DNA of 64,000 nucleotides from assembly GCF_933775445.1 (NCBI RefSeq), contig NC_065875.1:17793555-17857554 (forward strand). Reading direction: 5' to 3'. Below the pieces are notes generated by a model. That model was given only the letters and a program-made list of their open reading frames with translations, had not been told where the DNA came from and did not search any database. Position numbers and translations under genes: made by a program. Below are positions 57,533 to 64,000 of this stretch, piece by piece (position 1 is the stretch's first letter; every line of letters begins with the position of its first letter). Source of the DNA: Argentina anserina. Taxonomy: Eukaryota > Streptophyta > Magnoliopsida > Rosales > Rosaceae.

Positions 57533-58769
57533 AGACATCAAATATGAAGATTAATAAAGTGGACGGTGATGATATATATGTTAGCGCTTTTGATAGAACT
57601 CAAATGGGGCAGTTGGAAGTTATAGACTTAGATCTAAAGAAAGGGTACTAGTTAAGCTGATTAGTACTACCTAAAACAAAAAAAGCTACCTCAAAGAAAT
57701 AGTATATACGAAGTTATGAACAGAATCTTATTGCGGCTTTTGTTTACTGGGGATTACAAGTTTAAGTATAGGACGTTTGTTAGTACACTGATGTATCCGA
57801 AAGACCAAACTGCATGCAGTGATGCGTTAGTTGGAGATAGCGAAAAGAATTTGTAGCTACAAAGCTGTTAATTGAATAGTCTCTTAGGTTCACTTTGTTG
57901 CAATCACATACATTCAAGATACAATGAATATTTGTACCAATACATAAATCAAATAGATATACCGCGCGACTTCAAATTGCCATATAGAATAATATTGTTC
58001 ATGCCGCATCTCATACTAGCTAGTTAACTATGATCGAGATAATTTAAGTTTAGAATCTAATCAATTTAGAGAACCTAAATTTTGTTGACAACATATATGT
58101 ATGTTGGGCAGATACAGAATTTAACTCCGATCTTAACGGTACGTATATCGAGCCTGCATACATTGACCTTGTTAATTAAGGAATGTATGCATTGATGATC
58201 ATATGATCTCTCATATGAAACCTGAGCCACAGCCCATAAGTACCATCCATGTTGACATGTAGGTAAGGATTTAGTGATTTACTGATTGATAGTTGATACC
58301 AACTAATTATTGCCAACCTTATTAGCACATTAATTAGGCATTAAGTTTTAAGTCATGCAAACAATTATGGATCACCCCTGTCCTCCCCCAACCTAGCTTA
58401 AGCTCTTTCATTTTCTCATGAATTTGCCCATTGACTTCCACATAAAAACACCAAACTTAACTATAACACAACAATGCCAATAAACTCGGACGATGGCATA
58501 TATACAAATAGAAGGGACTTTTGTATATGTAAACGGCATGAAAGAGATCGGTGTCGTTTACCATACACGACGATATCATTCAAGGATTGAAAGAGCCTCC
58601 TCAACCCCACACACAGCTAGCTAGCTTCCCAATTAAGCTGGTTCTGAAGTTTTCTGTGTGAAGAAAGCTAAGCTAACGCTGAAGAAGAAGATTATTGAGG
58701 AAACCAACAAAATCCTTGTGCTTGTGTTGTTCAACAACCAAAACCCTATTCAAACCTTTGACTGTTGAC

Positions 58770-58800
<31 letters not shown>

Positions 58801-59322
58801 GTTTTACCGGATCCCCACACAAGAAATATCGGCCGGTACATATCGGAAAATGGAAACCCTCCCTTTCTTTTTTGGTAGTCAAATGCGAGATAATGGGTCG
58901 CCTTCGATGTGTCATAGGGAGTCTAAGTCAGACCGCCGACGTCCAACGCGCCTTGAGTGACGTGATTCCCACGCGCTGTTGTAGAAGATGTCCTACGCAG
59001 ATCGGGACGTCCTCGCCTGACCAGACCCCCAGCATTATATGAAGGGAATATAAAGTATAAACCCAAGTGTGCCACTGAAACCTACTCTTCGTCTTCGTCT
59101 GTCATACGCTATTTTTGTGTTTACACTACTATTGTAACCTAAATTTGGATCTTATTTTTTATGTACTCCCAAACTTACCAAATAAGAAAAGCATAGTCAA
59201 CTTGTATTTATGGATACACAATATATGGTCGATGAAAGTGGTTATTTGGCCAAGTGGTGAAAGGTGAAATTTTGCTGATCGAAATATGAAATTGTAATCC
59301 ATAGTGGCTGGTTAATTTAGCG

Positions 59323-59371
<49 letters not shown>

Positions 59372-61287
59372 GGTCTCTTCTGCATATAGATAGCGATAGC
59401 TGCTGTCACCTACTCTTTTTTAAGTGCATCATCTGCATGTGTTTATGTTTTACGGTTTTACCCTAATGGGTTTACAGTACTGTTGGCGTAAATGGTGCGT
59501 AGAAGTAAATTGGTTACTTTCTCTTGAAGAATTACACATTCTGGTAAAATCATATACAGTATACAATTACACTCTGCAGCTAGCACTTCAGAAATGATTG
59601 AAACCTTTGTATTTCAGCATTTCTATATCCTAAGCTCTATATATTATGACTCAAAACTTTTGAGCTAGAATGCATAAGTATACACAAAGGAATTAATTAA
59701 TCAATCATATACTCCATGGTGCTGGGAGAATTTAGACGAAGTGAATGAATTAGTATTGTTTTATTTCTTCTAAATATACATCCAATGTTATTCGACGTAG
59801 ACTAATCAAAATATGTAACATAAAATTGGAGAAAATAACTTTGCTATCGGCAAATAGTGTCAAATGAATCGATCAATCTGTAACGCGAGCCATAAACTAT
59901 AAGTCTGTAAAAGCTAATTATGAAGTGGGTGTTCCATAGACATAGTCAATCCAAATCCATCAATATCATATTAAAATCACATTCATTGTTTCCCACAAGT
60001 CTTCTCTGGGTGAACCCTAAGAACTGCCACCTTGTGTCTTCCCAGGAAAATTCTTGTGAAGAAAGAAATAAATGAAATTCCAAGAAGAAGAAGAAGAAGA
60101 TGATGATGATGAAATACAAATAGTAGAAGGAAAATAGAGAAAAGAAACGATAAGTATGTATTATTTCATAGAGGGCAGGGCGTGTAATGGAAGCAAAGCT
60201 ATAATCTTATACAGCACAAAATATAATAAATTTATATGAAACCGCGTAAAGTGCATGTGCTTTCGATTGCGAAACCCTTGATCAGAGAAAACCCCACCTT
60301 TCGTTTAACACGTCGGAGCATCTAATTGTTTTCATATTTTATATTTCCATGCAAACTTAATTAACCAAAGTTAATACGTAATCGTATATGTAATACGCGG
60401 ACTATATAGTAATTTAAAATGTAAAATGTACACCAGTGAGAGGCACACCGGGATGGTGACGGAAGGCCGCGTCTGTCGTGCAAGAGCAGTTTTCACGAGC
60501 AACAAATTGTTTGGGTAATTTCCACCTGAGAAAAATTAGCCAGATAGGAAGACGAGCATGATTTGTTGACGGTGTTGTGTGACAATTTAAAAAAAAAACA
60601 ACCTGAAATTTATTTTTGAAATGTCATATTTCAATCTGATTTGGTAAGTTTTTCTAACCTCACTTGCCCTCATTAAATCACCGAATCATGCTGAAATTAG
60701 AATATCGTTAGATTTTCCGAACCTTCTAAGAATAAAGTTCTCAAATTAAGTTAATAAACAAAAAACGTAGAGATTGAATCAAGAGATAGCTCTCGTTGTA
60801 GATTTCTTAATGTATTATTTTCGTAGTACTCGCTAAAATACATATCGGTTGATGTTTGATTCGAATCATTCAATTTTTAAACATGTAGAGATAAACTTGC
60901 GCAGGCGAACTATAAATTTCTATTGAAAACTTTCATTGAAGAATAGGTGTTGCATGTCAATAAATTTGTGAATTGAATAAGTATCGGTAATATAATCTAA
61001 TCGAACAATCATGTCATTTTCCCTTTTCTTAGTTGTACTTTACAATTATAAAGATCGTAGTGAATGGAATGGGTTATGCTCGTACTCTATCTCTAAGACG
61101 CTATATATTGATAAAAAGAATTTCACTTTTACACTCTTTATATTTACTTCAATAAAGAGAAAAGGAACAGGACAGAGCACTTGGAGCAAAGCAATCTTGA
61201 TGTTTGTCCTTGAATAAGCCAGGCAACAATTGGGTTTCTTCATAGATTACGTAGTCCAAATTAAGTTGAGGACGATCTCTTTACCTA
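57533..61287. other. Intergenic DNA
   Basis: This 3.7-kb stretch has no supported gene. It contains (TC)12 at 58771-58794 and (TA)n at 59324-59369. A 115-codon frame at 58695-59042 runs through the TC repeat and shows no recognisable domain. GAAGAAGAAG-type runs lie at about 60082-60105. Confidence 0.4.
59324..59369. repeat. (TA)n microsatellite
   Basis: A pure AT dinucleotide run of about 46 bases. Confidence 0.95.
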
Positions 61288-61295
61288 ATTATACT

Positions 61296-61861
61296 CTATG
61301 AAGCACGGACACGCGGACAAGGGTCCGTATTGCGTGTCCGACACGAACACGAACACGCTCGGACACGCGAACTCAATTTGAACACGGTCCGGACACGCAA
61401 GTGTCGGAATCGGACAAGCGGACACGCACCAACTCATAATAAAAGTGAAAGTGCTTATGGTGAGAATCGAACCTTGGTCATCCAAGGCACCTAACAACTC
61501 CTCAACCATTCCAACAGATTCAGTTTTTGTTATATTTATGCACACTTTAATATATATATATATATATAAGGAGATAAACTCATGATAAAAATAAAAATGC
61601 TTGTGGTGGGATTCGAACCTTAGTCATCCAAATGATCCAACAAATCCTCAACCATTCCAACAGATTCAGTTTTTGTTATATTTATGCACACTTTAATATA
61701 TATATACATCTAAATACTTTCAAATTTTTAAATTAATTTTTTAATAAATATATATATATATATATATATTAAAATAATTTTAATTGACGTGTCCGTGTCC
61801 AAAAAAATTTATATATGCCGTGTCTACGTATCGAATCGTGTCCAATACCCGTGCTACATAG
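61296..61861. mobile_element. MITE with CTATG(A/T)AGCAC ends, copy 2 (566 bp)
   Basis: It is flanked by the perfect 8-bp duplication ATTATACT at 61288-61295 and 61862-61869. The left end is CTATGAAGCACGGACACG, and the right end is GTGCTACATAG preceded by CGTGTCCAATACCC. Subterminal GGACACG/CGTGTCC repeats mirror each other. The middle holds two tandem copies (about 146 bases apart) of a unit with a tRNA-like B box. No protein is encoded. Confidence 0.85.
61438..61703 (-). repeat. Two tandem copies of a tRNA-like unit inside the MITE
   Basis: On the minus strand each copy reads GGAATGGTTGAGGA..., then GGTTCGATTCT (61463-61473) or GGTTCGAATCC (61609-61619). The second is a perfect RNA polymerase III B box. 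Both end in the shared CAGATTCAGTTTTTGTTATA flank (+ strand). Confidence 0.6.
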
Positions 61862-61869
61862 ATTATACT

Positions 61870-63383
61870 TAACATCAATTCCCCAAGTCATGTTTGATCT
61901 ATAGCAAAAGGTAATTCATATGAGCATTCATTCTTAGGGTTTAAGCTCAAGAAGTTGTTCACAATCGTACTTTCATTGTGGGAAGAGGTGAGAGACACAT
62001 GGGCCATATGGAACGCTTAAAGAAACACATAAGAATCGATAGCATGAGCCATGAAGAAAGAGACATTCATCGAAAACGAGTAAACTATATAACTAGTCCG
62101 TAACGAAATAGACATGCAATCGCCAAAAGAGGTTTTTTTTTCTTAAAATAGGGAAACTGAGTAGTTTTATTACCATCTTGGTCACTGGTAATTAATGACA
62201 AAATAAGATGTGGTCAATTCTATTGAATTGGATTCTCACTCTTATTTTAAGACAATGAAAGTTATTTTGAGTTTTAGATCTAAATTTTACAGATCAATAA
62301 ATTAAACAGATTCTTCAATGCCTCGATGTTTAACTAAACGCCTCATGAACTAGATTCCGATCCTATACCATCCTCTCGCCACAAATAATCAAGGAATTCT
62401 GTCTGAAGATATAAATGTTATATGAGTGTTAGTGCAGTTCATTATCCAATATCAGCATCCCCTTCACCTCATTTTTTTTGTTACAAAATCCCATTCACCT
62501 AATTTAATAATGTGTAAACTTAACATCTCAGAGAAACTCGAATAAAAACAATTGTATTCCATAAAATAAGGAACAAAAAAAAACCCATAAGTTTTAGTGA
62601 AAGAAATCGAAGAATATATCTGTGAACAAATACATGAAGGCATGCAAACTTTTTGCACTATTTTATTTTAATAGTCTTGTGAACCCACTGATATGGATTG
62701 TAACCGATATACAATAAAGTAAAACGGAAGAAATGAAGCAATTTCATAACAAGAGTTTGGTCAAAGTACGAGGGTGGCTATCACAAACTCAAGTCTCTCC
62801 ACAGAATTTAGAGTATTTTGCCGATCCCCTAAAATTTGTTTTTAATCAAAAACTTCTTTATTTGGGATCCAAATATCTAAAAAGAAATTTAAATGGCGAA
62901 GCCGCGCAAAAAAAAAAGAACAGAGGCCTCCAATCCCCCCCATGTGGTTTAACCAAACTCCCACCCCCCCACCCCCCCCCCCCCCCCCCCCGCGTCCCCA
63001 TTGTCCCCATTTCCACACTTGCACCGGCTTAACCAGTCAAAAATCCGCGTCTAGCACCCTACTCGGGTCCCATCCCCGCCCGCATTTAATGCTCGTCACC
63101 GTCCCAACCCGTCGACAGACTCCGTACCGTACAACTCCCCCCCCGACCGACACCCGCCGGTCATCTCTCTTTGGCGACGAAGAAGAGAAGTGGGAAACCA
63201 GGGCCGAGCTGTTCTCCAAAATCTCATTTCACATTCCACGCCAATTCCCCAAAATACCCTTGTCAAACCACATTTAGCACCCCAAACAAAAAAAATATCA
63301 AACACTCTCACACACTCGCCTTCTCTCTCATCTCTCTCTCTTCTGCTCCTTCTATCTCTCTCATTCTTGGAGAACAAGTTCAA
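61870..63383. other. Intergenic DNA and promoter of the WRKY gene
   Basis: No gene lies here. Near the WRKY gene, two W-box cores occur: GGTCAA (62759-62764) and AGTCAA (63035-63040), which are TTGACC and TTGACT on the other strand. A C-run lies at 62961-62991, and a pyrimidine-rich leader at about 63300-63370. No TATA box is clear. Confidence 0.4.
62961..62991. repeat. Poly-C tract
   Basis: About 30 bases of almost pure C, interrupted by two A residues near its left end. Its length in the assembly may be unreliable. Confidence 0.9.
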
Positions 63384-63410
63384 ATGGGAGAGAAGAATAT
63401 GTGCTTTTGA
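63384..63410 (+). CDS. Short upstream reading frame before the WRKY gene
   Basis: ATG to TGA encodes eight residues (MGEKNMCF). It lies in frame with, and 15 bases before, the main ATG at 63426. If transcribed it could lower translation of the main frame. Whether it is used is unknown. Confidence 0.35.
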   Translation: MGEKNMCF

Positions 63411-63425
63411 TTATTCAAAAATCTC

Positions 63426-63943
63426 ATGGATGGTAGACAAGAGCTGAGAAACAACAACACCACCGATCCTCCTCCTTCTTCTTATTCCTCGATGGCCAAC
63501 TCAACACTCTTCTCCGATCAAGATATTCCGATGTTTCCCAACACCGCCTTCTCTTCACTCTCCGGCATCTTCGACCCCGAAGCAGAACGGAGCTCCTTCC
63601 TAGACCTCCTCAGCAACTCGGACTGCGCTTCTTTCTTCGATTTCGGGACCCAAACAACGACGACGCCGGCTGACTCGTTGATGATGATGGTGCCACCTCA
63701 GCAGCTAAGAGTAGTACAAGCAGAGCAGCAGCTTCCGTCGCCGGTGTCATCTACAGTGCCGGATAGTGGGAATAACTCTGAGGCTCTGAACTCCAGTGCT
63801 ACTACTGCTCCTACTACGCCCAACTCGTCTTCGATCTCGTCGTCGTCGAATGAAGCTCATGCGGCGAATCATAATGAGGAGCAAACCACGACAAAAGCAG
63901 GACATGAGGAAGAAGACCAAGATCCGGACAAGACCCAGAAACA
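63426..63943 (+). CDS. WRKY transcription factor, group IIc type, first exon only
   Basis: The first exon encodes about 172 residues and ends CAGAAACA|GTAAGC, so the TAA seen in frame belongs to the intron. The remainder, including the WRKYGQK DNA-binding domain, lies beyond the window. The visible part is Ser- and acid-rich: FLDLLSNSDCASFFDF near residues 58-73, then TTPNSSSISSSSNEA at about 128-142, then an acidic and basic run (EEEDQDPDKTQKQ). The order 'TPNSSSISS.SSEA - acidic - KKQ' before the first intron is what I recall from WRKY23/WRKY48-like group IIc proteins. These nuclear proteins bind W boxes and act in defence or auxin-linked development. Two W-box cores upstream fit self- or cross-regulation. 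The symbol is left open because the diagnostic domain is missing. Confidence 0.75.
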
Positions 63944-64000
63944 GTAAGCTTCATTTCCACGCCTTTGTTTCACTCGACCAAATCTTTCGATTATCTGTTG

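Noticed and set aside
58695..59042. A 115-codon frame with an ATG
   Set aside because: It runs through (TC)12, shows no domain and has no supporting splice or promoter pattern.
61441..61640. Possible tRNA genes on the minus strand
   Set aside because: B-box-like T-arms are present, but I cannot form a full cloverleaf with acceptor stem and anticodon arm. They are treated as tRNA-like units in a MITE.

Overview
This is nuclear DNA from a flowering plant, most likely a eudicot. The evidence is spliced genes with GT-AG introns, plant-specific transcription factors (an atypical bHLH and a group IIc WRKY), AT-rich intergenic DNA, and plant-type transposons. These include Ty1/copia, Ty3/gypsy of Tat and Tekay/Del type, CACTA, Mutator-like and possible hAT-like MITEs, and a LINE tail. 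Some LTR sequences look like ones I associate with Rosaceae, but that is an impression and not a proof.

Only four host genes are well supported, all on the + strand: (1) 189-1558, a three-exon gene for a 214-residue protein of unknown function with a C-terminal membrane anchor; (2) 7105-7770, a single-exon AIF/bHLH147-150-type non-DNA-binding bHLH; (3) 33858-36533, a six-exon gene for prefoldin subunit 3; (4) 63426-63943, the first exon of a WRKY gene that runs off the right edge. They are unrelated in function and look like an ordinary sparse gene neighbourhood.

Nearly everything else that can be explained is transposon, and many boundaries are fixed by target-site duplications (TSDs) that I could read. 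These are: a solo LTR at 10029-10605 (TSD GATTG); Mutator-like MITEs at 12183-13033 and 14299-16089, the latter with a second one inserted at 15170-15864 (9-bp TSDs); a Tat-type gypsy remnant at 20746-29670 with a solo LTR inside it at 21430-23960 (TSD ACTAT) and a large antisense gene remnant at 25343-28210; two members of one MITE family with 8-bp TSDs at 31064-31457 and 61296-61861; GC-rich fold-back elements at 2115-2403 and 31772-32063; a small tRNA-Met-primed TRIM-like element in tandem (three LTRs, two internal regions) at 37050-38767; a copia element at 41043-51226 split by a CACTA element, a second gypsy LTR and a LINE tail; and a minus-strand Tekay/Del gypsy element at 53646-57527 (TSD AACTT).

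The most interesting points are: the antisense gene of the Tat element, which appears to keep its own TATA box and G-box; a fragment of a thiamine-pathway gene (TH2/TENA domain) with a retained splice donor inside the DNA nested in the copia element; the three-LTR TRIM array; tRNA-like B-box sequences duplicated inside a MITE; a LINE tail flanked by an unusually long (about 70 bp) duplication; and an orphan E2F plus telo-box cluster at 51458-51759 with no gene beside it. I found no CRISPR array, rRNA, canonical tRNA gene or recognisable microRNA gene. No single stretch stands out as a wholly new biological system.
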